In this document: positions 1-7,928 of the stretch, one piece after another
How the letters are laid out: every line of letters begins with the position of its first letter
Numbering within the stretch: position 1 is the first letter of the stretch
Assembly (NCBI RefSeq): GCF_900104305.1
Contig: NZ_FNJC01000004.1
Span: 310,001 to 374,000 of the forward strand
Direction: 5' to 3'
Length of the DNA: 64,000 nt
Source of the DNA: Filomicrobium insigne
GTDB taxonomy: Bacteria > Pseudomonadota > Alphaproteobacteria > Rhizobiales > Hyphomicrobiaceae
Notes under the pieces: generated by a model
What the model saw: only the letters and a program-made list of their open reading frames with translations
What the model was told of the DNA's origin: nothing
The model's database searches: none
Program-made: the position numbers and the translations under genes

Positions 1-492
1 GTCGAGTCCGATCTCAACATTACCAGTTGGGAAAGCCCTGACCTTGTCAAGGCGGACAAGATCGGTTTTGTGCCCGGTTCTCCCGCACAGGTCATGCTGA
101 CAAAGCTTGATCTCTTCAACGTACATTTCAACTACATGAACTCGCTGACGAACTTCAAAAGCCGTCGCAACCAATACACCCGCATTGATCCAAAACGGCT
201 CATTGGGGAAGTCGCCGACGGCACGTCTGATCTTGCCGTTGCCTTTGCCCCTGAGGTGGCGCGGTACGTCAAAGCGAATCCTAAGCTCAAGATGGTTGTC
301 ATCCCAGACAACAACGTTCGCGTTGATGGCGAGAAAGTTCCACATCACTTCAGTCAGTCGATCGCCGTTCGCAAAGAAGATGCGGCATTGCTCGATGCCA
401 TAAATCTCGCGATCGAAAAGGCTCGTCCGCAGATCAGAGAGATCCTGACAGAAGAAGGGATCCCGCTCGTTGAAACGTCATCGAGAAGCTAG
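1..492 (+). CDS. mxaJ: MxaJ, methanol dehydrogenase-associated periplasmic protein (3' part)
   Basis: The reading frame is open from the first base of the window, so only the C-terminal 163 residues are present. They resemble a family 3 extracellular solute-binding fold, which is the MxaJ family, a periplasmic protein needed for assembly or stability of PQQ-dependent methanol dehydrogenase. The assignment rests mainly on context: mxaG and mxaI follow immediately in the order mxaF-J-G-I known from methylotrophs. mxaF should lie just left of the window. The fragment alone would be called only a solute-binding-like protein. Confidence 0.85.
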   Translation, partial: VESDLNITSWESPDLVKADKIGFVPGSPAQVMLTKLDLFNVHFNYMNSLTNFKSRRNQYTRIDPKRLIGEVADGTSDLAVAFAPEVARYVKANPKLKMVVIPDNNVRVDGEKVPHHFSQSIAVRKEDAALLDAINLAIEKARPQIREILTEEGIPLVETSSRS

Positions 493-600
493 CGCGCAGG
501 TCTTGGAGTGCGTGCTGCGATTGCCGTGCACTCCGTGATTGCTCGCTCCAACAGATGTGAATCGCAACGCGATATAAAGGTAGAGAAGCGACCAACAGTA

Positions 601-1197
601 ATGAAAAAATCACTGATCATGACTGCGGCTGCCAGCGCAGTGTTTGTGTTTGGTCTCGGTGTGGCTTCGGGCCAGGTAACATTCCGGCACACGATTACCG
701 GTGAAGTTCTCAATCTCGATGACTCGCTGCCCGAGGGGCGCGATACGGAGGCTGTTCGTCAATTCTTGCAGACTGGAATCAACCCCTACACGGAAGTGAA
801 GGAATGTCTGCCAAAGGGTGAAGAAGCTTATCTGGTCGCTTGCTCGGGATGCCACGGTCACTATGCCGAAGGCAAAGTTGGTCCGGGCTTGAACGATAGC
901 TATTGGACCTATCCCAAAAACAAAACCGACAAGGGATTGTTCGAAACAATCTTTGGTGGTGCGCAAGGCATGATGGGGCCGCATGGAAGCCACCTGCAGT
1001 TGGATGAAATGCTGCTGATGATGGCTTGGATTCGTCATCTCTATACTGGTGATGTGGCCGAGGCCGATTGGCTTACTGACGAGCAAAAGAAAAATTTCAC
1101 GCCATTCAAGCCTGACAAATCCGCAGAAGAAAATAGTTCGGCGTCAGAGGAGCAAAAGACTGCGGCTCTGGATGCCTGCAAAGTTTCCGCGCAATGA
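601..1197 (+). CDS. mxaG: MxaG, cytochrome cL, electron acceptor of methanol dehydrogenase
   Basis: This is a 198-residue periplasmic monohaem cytochrome c with an N-terminal signal peptide (residues 1-24). The haem site is CSGCH at residues 81-85, and a GAQGMMGPHG segment downstream probably supplies the sixth (Met) ligand. Cytochrome cL takes electrons from PQQ methanol dehydrogenase and passes them to a class I cytochrome c. The length is typical of the family. The start was set at the ATG that opens the signal peptide; the frame extends upstream to 508, but that extension is not signal-like. It sits between mxaJ and mxaI, as in other methylotrophs. Confidence 0.95.
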   Translation: MKKSLIMTAAASAVFVFGLGVASGQVTFRHTITGEVLNLDDSLPEGRDTEAVRQFLQTGINPYTEVKECLPKGEEAYLVACSGCHGHYAEGKVGPGLNDSYWTYPKNKTDKGLFETIFGGAQGMMGPHGSHLQLDEMLLMMAWIRHLYTGDVAEADWLTDEQKKNFTPFKPDKSAEENSSASEEQKTAALDACKVSAQ

Positions 1198-1315
1198 GCT
1201 CATCCTTTCCGTCCGAAGTAGGTGGAATTTCCTTTGCGAGTTGGCGGATTGAAGCGGTGGCCGCATGGCCGCCGGGTGAACTGGCAAGACCTGAAGACCC
1301 ATGGAGGAAACGAAA

Positions 1316-1600
1316 ATGAAGACATTGATTTCGGTCATCGCCGCTGCTGCTCTGCTTTCCGTTGCTGGAGGCGCAATGGCCTATGATGGAACGAAATGCA
1401 AAGCCCCTGGCAACTGCTGGGAGCCTAAGCCTGGCTATCCTGAAAAGGTGGCCGGCTCCAAGTATGACCCCAAGCATGATCCCAAGGAGCTGAACAAGCA
1501 GTCGGCATCGATTGCTTCGATGGAAGAGCGGAACGCCAAGCGCGTGGAGAATTTTAAGAAGACCGGAAAATGGGTCTACGACGTTTCCAAGATCCAATAG
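1316..1600 (+). CDS. mxaI: MxaI, small (beta) subunit of methanol dehydrogenase
   Basis: A 94-residue secreted protein: signal peptide at residues 1-22, then a short Lys-rich mature chain with the Cys-Cys pattern YDGTKCKAPGNCWEP and a helical C-terminus (EERNAKRVENFKKTGKW). This is the canonical beta subunit that wraps around MxaF in the alpha2beta2 periplasmic enzyme. Its presence shows the cluster is the calcium-type MxaFI dehydrogenase and not the lanthanide XoxF type, which lacks this subunit. The ATG at 1316 was chosen because GGAGGAAA lies just upstream; the in-frame ATG at 1301 overlaps that ribosome-binding site. Confidence 0.96.
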   Translation: MKTLISVIAAAALLSVAGGAMAYDGTKCKAPGNCWEPKPGYPEKVAGSKYDPKHDPKELNKQSASIASMEERNAKRVENFKKTGKWVYDVSKIQ

Positions 1601-1670
1601 TGAGCTTGGTTTGACGCCTCGGTGCAGTGCTACGCTTGCAAAACCGCTCTGCTTCCTCCCGAGGTGAAAT

Positions 1671-1700
1671 GGGGCGCGGCCAAGTCGCGCCCCTCCTTTT
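1671..1700 (+). terminator. Intrinsic terminator/attenuator between mxaI and mxaR
   Basis: A perfect GC-rich stem, GGGGCGCG (1671-1678) and CGCGCCCC (1686-1693), with a 7-nt loop, is followed by TCCTTTT. It lies between the structural genes mxaFJGI and the accessory genes starting with mxaR. Partial termination here would keep the abundant enzyme subunits well above the chaperone-like accessory proteins. The structure is seen; the attenuation role is inferred. Confidence 0.75.
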
Positions 1701-1796
1701 GCGCCGGTGACCGGCTCTTCAGTGCTCTCCTAGGGTTCTCGTGGAGGATATGATGAGCTGTGACCGGAGTGGCCGCGTGTTACTCCAGGAGCAGGA

Positions 1797-2873
1797 ATGT
1801 CAGTTGAACGCATAGGCCGGCCGGCAGCGCCATCTCCTTCGGAGTTTGCAACAGTGGACTTGGCGCACTGGCGCGAGCGTGCTCGGTCCTTTGAGCGCGA
1901 ACTTGGCCAGGTGATTGCTGGGCAAAAGCGCGCATTGCATTTGATGACCATCGCGGTGTTTGCACGTGGTCACGTTCTGCTTGAAGGCGATGTCGGCGTC
2001 GGAAAGACGACGCTTCTACGCGCGGCGGCCCGAGGAATGGGGGGTGCGTACGAACGCATCGAAGGCACTATCGATCTTATGCCCGCGGACTTTGTCTATC
2101 ACACCTACCTTGCTGAAGACGGGCGCCCGAGAGTTGAACCTGGTCCCGTGCTGCGTCACGGATCAGATCTTGCGGTCTTCTTTTTCAATGAGATCAATCG
2201 CGCCCGTCCGCAGGTGCACTCGCTTCTACTCCGCTTGATGGCAGAGCGCAGCGTCACCGCATTCAATCGCGAATACCCATTGCCGCATCTTCAGGTTTTT
2301 GCCGATCGCAACCGTATTGAACGCGAGGAAACATTCGAGTTGCCTGCAGCCGCACGGGACCGGTTTCTTATGGAGATTGGTATCGAAGCGCCGCAGGATT
2401 TAGAGACACGCAGGCAGCTCGCGTTTGATTCCAAATATCATGATGCGGACGCGTTGGTTGCAACGGTTCCAGAGGCAATTCTGGATCACGTACAACTTGG
2501 TGCTGTTGCGAAGGCCATCCAACATAGCGTGCATACGAGTGCAGCCCTGGAGCGCTATGTGCTCGATCTTTGGCAAGCCGTTCGTTATCCGCAGACAGCG
2601 GGAATTTCGATACCCGGTGTCGACATGGCGCGCTTTGTTCAAGGGGGCGCGAGCCCTCGCGGTGTCAGTTATCTGCTGCGCGCTGCACGTGTTGCGGCGT
2701 GGCTTGCTGGACGCTCGATGGTTGTTCCGGAGGATCTTCGCGATGTCTTTGTGGAGACGATGGCGCATCGGATCTTCCTCGATCCAGTCTACGAGTTGCG
2801 CCGGGATGCCCTTGTCAGAGGGCTCTGTGACGCCCTTTTTGAAACAGTTGCGGCCCCTTCGGATGGCGCATGA
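1797..2873 (+). CDS. mxaR: MxaR, MoxR-family AAA+ ATPase
   Basis: A 358-residue MoxR-type AAA+ ATPase. Walker A is GDVGVGKT at residues 64-71 and a Walker B-like FFFNEINRA lies near residue 130. MoxR ATPases act as chaperones with von Willebrand A domain partners; MxaR is implicated in maturation of methanol dehydrogenase, probably calcium insertion. An AGGAGCAGGA sequence precedes the ATG. The stop codon overlaps the start of mxaS (ATGA), so the two are translationally coupled, fitting MoxR/DUF58 partnership. Confidence 0.95.
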   Translation: MSVERIGRPAAPSPSEFATVDLAHWRERARSFERELGQVIAGQKRALHLMTIAVFARGHVLLEGDVGVGKTTLLRAAARGMGGAYERIEGTIDLMPADFVYHTYLAEDGRPRVEPGPVLRHGSDLAVFFFNEINRARPQVHSLLLRLMAERSVTAFNREYPLPHLQVFADRNRIEREETFELPAAARDRFLMEIGIEAPQDLETRRQLAFDSKYHDADALVATVPEAILDHVQLGAVAKAIQHSVHTSAALERYVLDLWQAVRYPQTAGISIPGVDMARFVQGGASPRGVSYLLRAARVAAWLAGRSMVVPEDLRDVFVETMAHRIFLDPVYELRRDALVRGLCDALFETVAAPSDGA

Positions 2874-3757
2874 TCAACGATCGCGGGAATTCAGTCGGAG
2901 CGATGCCTCCTGCCGTTGATATACCTTTCCGCTTGGCTTGGCGGAGTAGCGCTGTGCGTGCCGGCGCTCACCGATCACGCCAAGGTGGGACAGGCGGACT
3001 ATTCAAAGACCACGTGTCGTTGTTGGATAACCCAGATCCGCGTCGCATCGATTTGCGTGCGAGTGCCCGCGATCCGCTGGAGGCGTTGCGAGTTCGCCGC
3101 TTTGAGCAGAACAGCGCGATTACCGCGTATGCGTTGGTAGATGTTACGGGCTCGATGGGTGTCGTCGGGCATACGAGCAAGATTTCTCTTGCTGCGGATC
3201 TCGTATCGGTTCTTGCAGCCTCTGCCCGTCGCATTGGTGATGCGTTCGGAATTATTGCTTGTGACAGCGACGTGCACGGCGAACTCTTTCAACGCGCCAC
3301 GCGCGCGCGGGCGGGCGAGGTTGAGTTCGCGGCAGAACTGCGCGGGCTTACACCTAACCGCCGGGGCGTTGAGGGATTGATCCGGGCATCTGAATTGATT
3401 GCGGGCCGTCGCAAGCTGGTCATCCTGATTTCAGATTTCCAGATGTCCTCTCAAGAAATGGAGGATGTTTTCGCTGCGCTTAGCCCTCACGACGTGGTTC
3501 CAATTCTTTTGCGCGACTCCGCTGAAGTTGAAGGATTGCCGAATTGGGGACTTTTGGCGCTTCGGGATGTTGAGACAGGGCGTCGGCGACTTGTTGCGAT
3601 GCGCCCGTCGCTTAAGACGCGTTGGTGTCGCGTGGATGCAGACCGTCGTGGGCGTTTGCGTGCAATCGCAAGCCGTCATGGCCGAGAGCCTTTTGAGATC
3701 ACAGATGTGATCGATTGGGATCGCTTGGCCACCTACTTCGCAGGGGGTGGCATATGA
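2870..3757 (+). CDS. mxaS: MxaS, DUF58/vWA-like methanol oxidation accessory protein
   Basis: A 295-residue protein of the DUF58 family with a degenerate von Willebrand A fold. The stretch ALVDVTGSMG carries the metal-site-like D-x-T-x-S motif, and ILISDFQ follows further on. DUF58 proteins pair with MoxR ATPases, and this one is coupled to mxaR by an ATGA overlap and to mxaA by another. It is needed for active methanol dehydrogenase in characterised methylotrophs; the exact chemistry is not known. No signal peptide is visible, so it probably acts on the cytoplasmic side. Confidence 0.92.
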   Translation: MINDRGNSVGAMPPAVDIPFRLAWRSSAVRAGAHRSRQGGTGGLFKDHVSLLDNPDPRRIDLRASARDPLEALRVRRFEQNSAITAYALVDVTGSMGVVGHTSKISLAADLVSVLAASARRIGDAFGIIACDSDVHGELFQRATRARAGEVEFAAELRGLTPNRRGVEGLIRASELIAGRRKLVILISDFQMSSQEMEDVFAALSPHDVVPILLRDSAEVEGLPNWGLLALRDVETGRRRLVAMRPSLKTRWCRVDADRRGRLRAIASRHGREPFEITDVIDWDRLATYFAGGGI

Positions 3758-4680
3758 TCCTTCGTGTTCTTGCAGGGGCCTTGTTTTTAGTTTTGGGGAA
3801 CGGTGTGGCGCGCGCTGACACGCCTACCGTTCATGTTGTCGAGCCACGTTCCGTTGGCTATTTCATCGGGGATGTGCTCACGCGAGATGCCGACGTGGCA
3901 GTGGCCGACGACGCCAAGATTGATCCTGCGAGCATTCCGCGACCAGGGCCGCTCAATTACTGGCTAGAATTGAAGTCGGTTGACGTTGATGAGTATGTTC
4001 GAGGCGTGCGGAAGCATTATCGGATACGGCTCGCATACCAAACATTCTATGCACCGCTCGAGCCGCGTAAGCTGGAAATTCCCGCGATCAGGTTTCGGGT
4101 CCTTCGACCCGAGAGGGAGAGCACGCTGGCAGTTGTTCCGTCCTGGTCGTTCATTTCATCGCCTCTCCGTGAAATCATGCCGGAGAAAAACGGAGAGGGT
4201 GGTCCGGCAAAGTTGTTGCGTGCTGATGCTCCGGTCTCTTTAAGTTCCACGACTCTTGAACGCACCAGTATGGCGATTGCCGGGGTGACCGCAGTCGTTG
4301 CCCTGTTGTTGCTTGCCCATCATCTGGCCCTGTGGCCATTTCACCGTCGTCGTCGCAGGCCCTTCACTCAGGCGATGCGTACCGTGCGTCGAGAAGCAGC
4401 AAAGGCGGCGCAGTCGGCTAACTATAGGCTCGCACTTCTTGCTTTGCACCGCGCGTTTGATGAAGCCTCGCAACGACGCGTGCTGGCGGAGGACCTCGAT
4501 AGTTTTTTGGTTGCGCGTCCGGAATTTGAGTCTTTGCGACCTGATATCGAGCGTTTTTTTCAGACGTCCCGGCGGGCGTTTTTCGCGGACGATATGTTGG
4601 GGAGTCGCGCTGAGCTAACACTCTCGGATCTAGCGACCTTTGCCACGTCTATGAGCGAGTGCGAGAGGGCGGTGGCATGA
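3754..4680 (+). CDS. mxaA: MxaA, membrane accessory protein for methanol dehydrogenase
   Basis: A 308-residue protein starting at an ATG that overlaps the mxaS stop. It has an N-terminal signal peptide, a periplasmic domain of about 150 residues, one transmembrane helix (around residues 172-193, AIAGVTAVVALLLLAHHLAL) and a basic cytoplasmic tail. This layout and its position identify MxaA, which is required for methanol dehydrogenase activation and linked genetically to calcium incorporation. The upstream in-frame ATG at 3715 lies inside mxaS and would spoil the signal sequence. Confidence 0.93.
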   Translation: MILRVLAGALFLVLGNGVARADTPTVHVVEPRSVGYFIGDVLTRDADVAVADDAKIDPASIPRPGPLNYWLELKSVDVDEYVRGVRKHYRIRLAYQTFYAPLEPRKLEIPAIRFRVLRPERESTLAVVPSWSFISSPLREIMPEKNGEGGPAKLLRADAPVSLSSTTLERTSMAIAGVTAVVALLLLAHHLALWPFHRRRRRPFTQAMRTVRREAAKAAQSANYRLALLALHRAFDEASQRRVLAEDLDSFLVARPEFESLRPDIERFFQTSRRAFFADDMLGSRAELTLSDLATFATSMSECERAVA

Positions 4681-5684
4681 ACCTGGCCTTTGCTCACCCT
4701 CTGTTTCTGTTGGCGCTGCCATTGGCATTGGTGCCTCTGGTTTGGCTCAGCCAGCGTACTCACGATTATGCGTCGCTTGATTTTATGGATCCAGATTGGC
4801 TTTCAACCGCGGTCGACTGGGGGCTTCGTGCGCTCCTAAGTTTGAGCCTTCTCGGTTTGGTTTTGGGATTGGCGGGGCTCCATGTTCGCGGGACGAGTAT
4901 CGAACGCGTTGGGACTGGAGCGCATATTGTTCTCTTGATCGATCGGTCAAGTAGCATGGATCAGACGTTTGCTGGCCGTCAGCCGACTGGGGACGAAATG
5001 TCGAAGTCCACGGCGGCGCGGGTTCTGCTCGAAGATTTTATTCAGAAGCGTGCGCATGACCGGTTCGGGGTCGCGGCGTTTTCCACGGCGCCGTTTCTTG
5101 TGCTTCCGATTACGGATCACAAGGAAGCCGTCCTCGCCGCCATTCGTGCAATCGATCGTCCTGGGCTTGCGTTCACAGATGTCGGCCGGGGTTTGGCTTT
5201 GTCATTGGCAACACATGAGGCTGATCCGGCTGCAGCTTCGCGTGCCATCGTGCTTGTGTCCGATGGCGCTGCGGTTATCGACCGTAAAGTTCAGGAACTT
5301 TTGCGGCAGGGCTTCAGTAAACGACGGATCAATCTTTATTGGCTCTATCTGCGCACGGAAGGCAGTCGAGGGATCTACGAAGAACCTCGGCAGGGAGAAG
5401 AGGATACTCCGCAAGCACTGCCCGAGCGGCACCTGCACAAATTCTTCCTGACGCTTGGCGCACCCTACCGAGCCTTTGAGGCGGATAACCCGCAATCCGT
5501 GGCTGATGCCATTGCGGAGATCGATAAGCTCGAGCGCGAACCTATCCGTTATGTCGAGCGTGTTCCTCAAACGGACCTCGCGCATTGGGCCTACGCGATC
5601 GCTGCGGTGTGCCTCGCGATTTTGCTTTTGGCCAAGCTTTGCGAAGTGGGTATCGCGCGAACTTGGAAGGGGGCGAATGTTTGA
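4677..5684 (+). CDS. mxaC: MxaC, vWA-domain membrane protein
   Basis: A 335-residue protein with two N-terminal transmembrane helices, a von Willebrand A domain with a full MIDAS motif (LLIDRSSSMD, residues about 83-92) and a final transmembrane helix near the C-terminus. This BatA-like topology is typical of MxaC, which with MxaL forms the vWA pair of the methanol dehydrogenase activation machinery. The start overlaps the mxaA stop (ATGA). A 25-codon frame overlaps its last codons and leads into mxaK. Confidence 0.93.
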   Translation: MNLAFAHPLFLLALPLALVPLVWLSQRTHDYASLDFMDPDWLSTAVDWGLRALLSLSLLGLVLGLAGLHVRGTSIERVGTGAHIVLLIDRSSSMDQTFAGRQPTGDEMSKSTAARVLLEDFIQKRAHDRFGVAAFSTAPFLVLPITDHKEAVLAAIRAIDRPGLAFTDVGRGLALSLATHEADPAAASRAIVLVSDGAAVIDRKVQELLRQGFSKRRINLYWLYLRTEGSRGIYEEPRQGEEDTPQALPERHLHKFFLTLGAPYRAFEADNPQSVADAIAEIDKLEREPIRYVERVPQTDLAHWAYAIAAVCLAILLLAKLCEVGIARTWKGANV

Positions 5685-5754
5685 GATGCTTAAGACGCGT
5701 CGGTGGTTGCGCCCTGTGATCTTGGTGATTGGTCAATTCCGAGGAACTGCATGA
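5677..5754 (+). CDS. Possible 25-residue coupling ORF between mxaC and mxaK
   Basis: ATG at 5677, preceded by GGAAGGGGG, opens a 25-codon frame (begins MFEMLKTRRW, ends GQFRGTA) whose stop overlaps the mxaK start as ATGA. It also overlaps the mxaC stop. The arrangement would carry ribosomes through the 66-base mxaC-mxaK gap. The peptide has a short hydrophobic core (PVILVIG) but no recognised family. It may be a functional leader or simply chance. Confidence 0.35.
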   Translation: MFEMLKTRRWLRPVILVIGQFRGTA

Positions 5755-6383
5755 TGCGCGCAACAACGCTAAGTGACTCTGCGAGTGCTGGGCGTACAGA
5801 GCGTCTTTCCGATGAGCGGCCGCGATTTCTACCGTCCAGAGGCATCATCATCATAGCGGTGCTGGCTGCCAGTAGCATTGCATTCACGTATGCGGGGGGA
5901 CGCTACCTCGAAAAGCGCGCTAGCAATGCAACGGTGAGAGCTTTGGTGGCGGGAGAGGATGTCGCTGTCGATCCCGTTTACGCGTCTTCGGAGGTTGTGA
6001 TGGCGCGCCTCCATTTTCTCCTATTCCGGGATCGGCTGGATGAAGCGCAAAGTCTTCTTGATGAAGCCGTACCGCATATGAAGCCAGCCGCTCAAGCAGA
6101 TGCACTCTACAATCTGGCGAATGCCCGCATTCGTCTCGCCTTTCATGCGATTGAAAAGCGGGACCTTGATCATGCGATCCCTCTCGTGCGGCTCGCCAAG
6201 GATGACTACCGGAAGGCTCTCGGCGTTCGGCCGGAGAATTGGGATTACAAATACAATCTGGATGTTGCTATGCGGCTCGTGCGTGATTTTCCGCAGCCGG
6301 ATTTCAGTGAAGACGAGGACGCCGAAGGTGAATCCAAGCGCGTTTGGACGGACCTTCCCGGAATTCCAAGAGGCCTACCGTGA
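5751..6383 (+). CDS. mxaK: MxaK, methanol oxidation accessory membrane protein
   Basis: A 210-residue protein with a cytoplasmic N-terminus of about 30 residues, one transmembrane helix (GIIIIAVLAASSIAFTYAGG) and a periplasmic helical domain. Its A-x-A-L-Y-N-L-A-N-A-R and KALGVRPENWDYKYNLD segments look TPR-like. The length and order match MxaK of other methylotrophs, an accessory factor of undefined biochemical role in the MxaR/S/A/C/L assembly. GAGGAAC precedes the ATG. It ends overlapping the mxaL start. Confidence 0.88.
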   Translation: MMRATTLSDSASAGRTERLSDERPRFLPSRGIIIIAVLAASSIAFTYAGGRYLEKRASNATVRALVAGEDVAVDPVYASSEVVMARLHFLLFRDRLDEAQSLLDEAVPHMKPAAQADALYNLANARIRLAFHAIEKRDLDHAIPLVRLAKDDYRKALGVRPENWDYKYNLDVAMRLVRDFPQPDFSEDEDAEGESKRVWTDLPGIPRGLP

Positions 6384-7372
6384 TCAAGATGGCGCTTCGG
6401 GATATCCGGTTCTGGCTGACAGGTGCGGCTTGGCTACTAGCGCTTGCGGCGCTTTTTGTTCCGCGTGTTGAGCTTGTTAGACCGGTTCTCGATGTTGTGG
6501 CTGTGTTCGACATCACCGGCAGTATGAATACGCGCGATATGAACGTAGACGGGCGCGCCGGAAGCCGTCTTGAAGCGTCGCAGGCCGCCGTCCGGCGCTT
6601 GTTGACGAGTCTGCCTTGCGGCTCGCGTTTAGGGCTGGGGGTTTTTACGGAACGCTCGTCTTTCCTGCTGTTTGAACCTGCCGAGGTGTGTGCGAACTAC
6701 GCGGCGCTCGATGGCTCCGTGCGACAACTGGATTGGCGGATGGCGTGGGCGGCTGACAGTCACGTGTCTCGTGGTCTTTACAAAGCAGTTGAGATTGCCA
6801 GCAGTGTCGATGCCAATCTTGCGTTCTTTACAGATGGGCAAGAGGCCCCGCCGCTGCCCGCCTCTGGAGGTCCGGTATTCGATGGTGAGCCTGGCACCGT
6901 TAGCGGATTGATCGTAGGCGTTGGCGGGCGCGAGAAATCGCCAATCCCGAAGTTTGATTTTGATGGTCGGGAGATTGGCACATGGGGCCGCGAAGACGTT
7001 CCTCATGAAAACCGTGTCGGTCTTCCACCTAAGGACGCTTCTTCCCGGCCGGGATATCATCCTCGCAATGCTCCGTGGGGTGGTGCGACTACGGCTGGTG
7101 ATGAACATCTCTCGTCGGTGCGGGAAGCCTACCTTGAAACGCTCGCGGAACAGACCGGGCTTGGATATGCCAATCTCGCCGAGACCCGTGACTTGGTCTT
7201 GTCACTTCAGGCTGTCAGCCGCTCACGGCCTGTCAAAGCCGCTGCGGATATTCGTCCCTACCCTGCGAGTGCCGCTCTAATTCTGCTTCTGCTGATCAGC
7301 GCGGTGCTCCCTGCTCTCGATCGCGTGCGCCGATGGCGTCAGCGCGATGTGATGCCCCGTGTTCCAATTTAA
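6380..7372 (+). CDS. mxaL: MxaL, vWA-domain membrane protein
   Basis: A 330-residue protein with an N-terminal transmembrane helix, a vWA domain carrying the MIDAS motif VFDITGSMN and a C-terminal helix (SAALILLLLISAVLP). MxaL is required for methanol dehydrogenase maturation. The GTG at 6380 overlaps the mxaK stop (GTGA) and has AGAGG upstream; an ATG three codons later is an alternative. The position between mxaK and mxaD is canonical. Confidence 0.92.
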   Translation: MIKMALRDIRFWLTGAAWLLALAALFVPRVELVRPVLDVVAVFDITGSMNTRDMNVDGRAGSRLEASQAAVRRLLTSLPCGSRLGLGVFTERSSFLLFEPAEVCANYAALDGSVRQLDWRMAWAADSHVSRGLYKAVEIASSVDANLAFFTDGQEAPPLPASGGPVFDGEPGTVSGLIVGVGGREKSPIPKFDFDGREIGTWGREDVPHENRVGLPPKDASSRPGYHPRNAPWGGATTAGDEHLSSVREAYLETLAEQTGLGYANLAETRDLVLSLQAVSRSRPVKAAADIRPYPASAALILLLLISAVLPALDRVRRWRQRDVMPRVPI

Positions 7373-7388
7373 ATCGGAGAGAAGATCA

Positions 7389-7928
7389 ATGATGCGATGG
7401 TCCTTGCTGTTGCTGGGTGCCCTGACGTGTTTAGGGCCGTTGGCCGCATCGGCTCACGGTCCCACCCCGCAGAAGGTCGAAGAAAAGATTGTTTTGAAGA
7501 GTTCGCCCGCGGACGTCTGGGCTGTCGTCAGCGATTTCGGAGGAATAGTTAATTGGCATCCCGGCGTCGAAACAGCAGAGGCCACTGGGGGCAATAAACC
7601 GGGTGCCGAGCGTACTCTGACCCTTAAGTCCGGTGGCGTCATTGTCGATGGACTGGATGAGTACAATGCCGAAGAGATGTCCTACGGATATCGTCTTTCC
7701 AAGGAAAATATCGAAGCGTTGCCGGTAAGCTTTTACTCGGCGACCTTGTCGGTAAAGCCAGGCGATGGCGGCGGTAGCGAAGTCGTTTGGCTCGGACGAT
7801 TTTATCGGGCGGACACGAGTAATTTTCCTCCCGAGAACCTGAATGATCAAGCTGCCGTGAAAGCCATGGAGACGTTTTTCCGCGAGGGGCTCGAGGGTTT
7901 GAAAGCTAAAGTCGCCGCAGGCAAATGA
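7389..7928 (+). CDS. mxaD: MxaD, periplasmic SRPBCC-fold protein
   Basis: A 179-residue secreted protein: signal peptide ending at ASA-HG, then a START/SRPBCC-like domain containing IVNWHPGVE and a C-terminal helix. MxaD is a periplasmic protein reported to help electron transfer between methanol dehydrogenase and cytochrome cL; that role comes from the family. GGAGAGAAG precedes the chosen ATG. The stop overlaps the next gene's start (ATGA), so the beta-propeller gene belongs to the same operon. Confidence 0.9.
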   Translation: MMRWSLLLLGALTCLGPLAASAHGPTPQKVEEKIVLKSSPADVWAVVSDFGGIVNWHPGVETAEATGGNKPGAERTLTLKSGGVIVDGLDEYNAEEMSYGYRLSKENIEALPVSFYSATLSVKPGDGGGSEVVWLGRFYRADTSNFPPENLNDQAAVKAMETFFREGLEGLKAKVAAGK

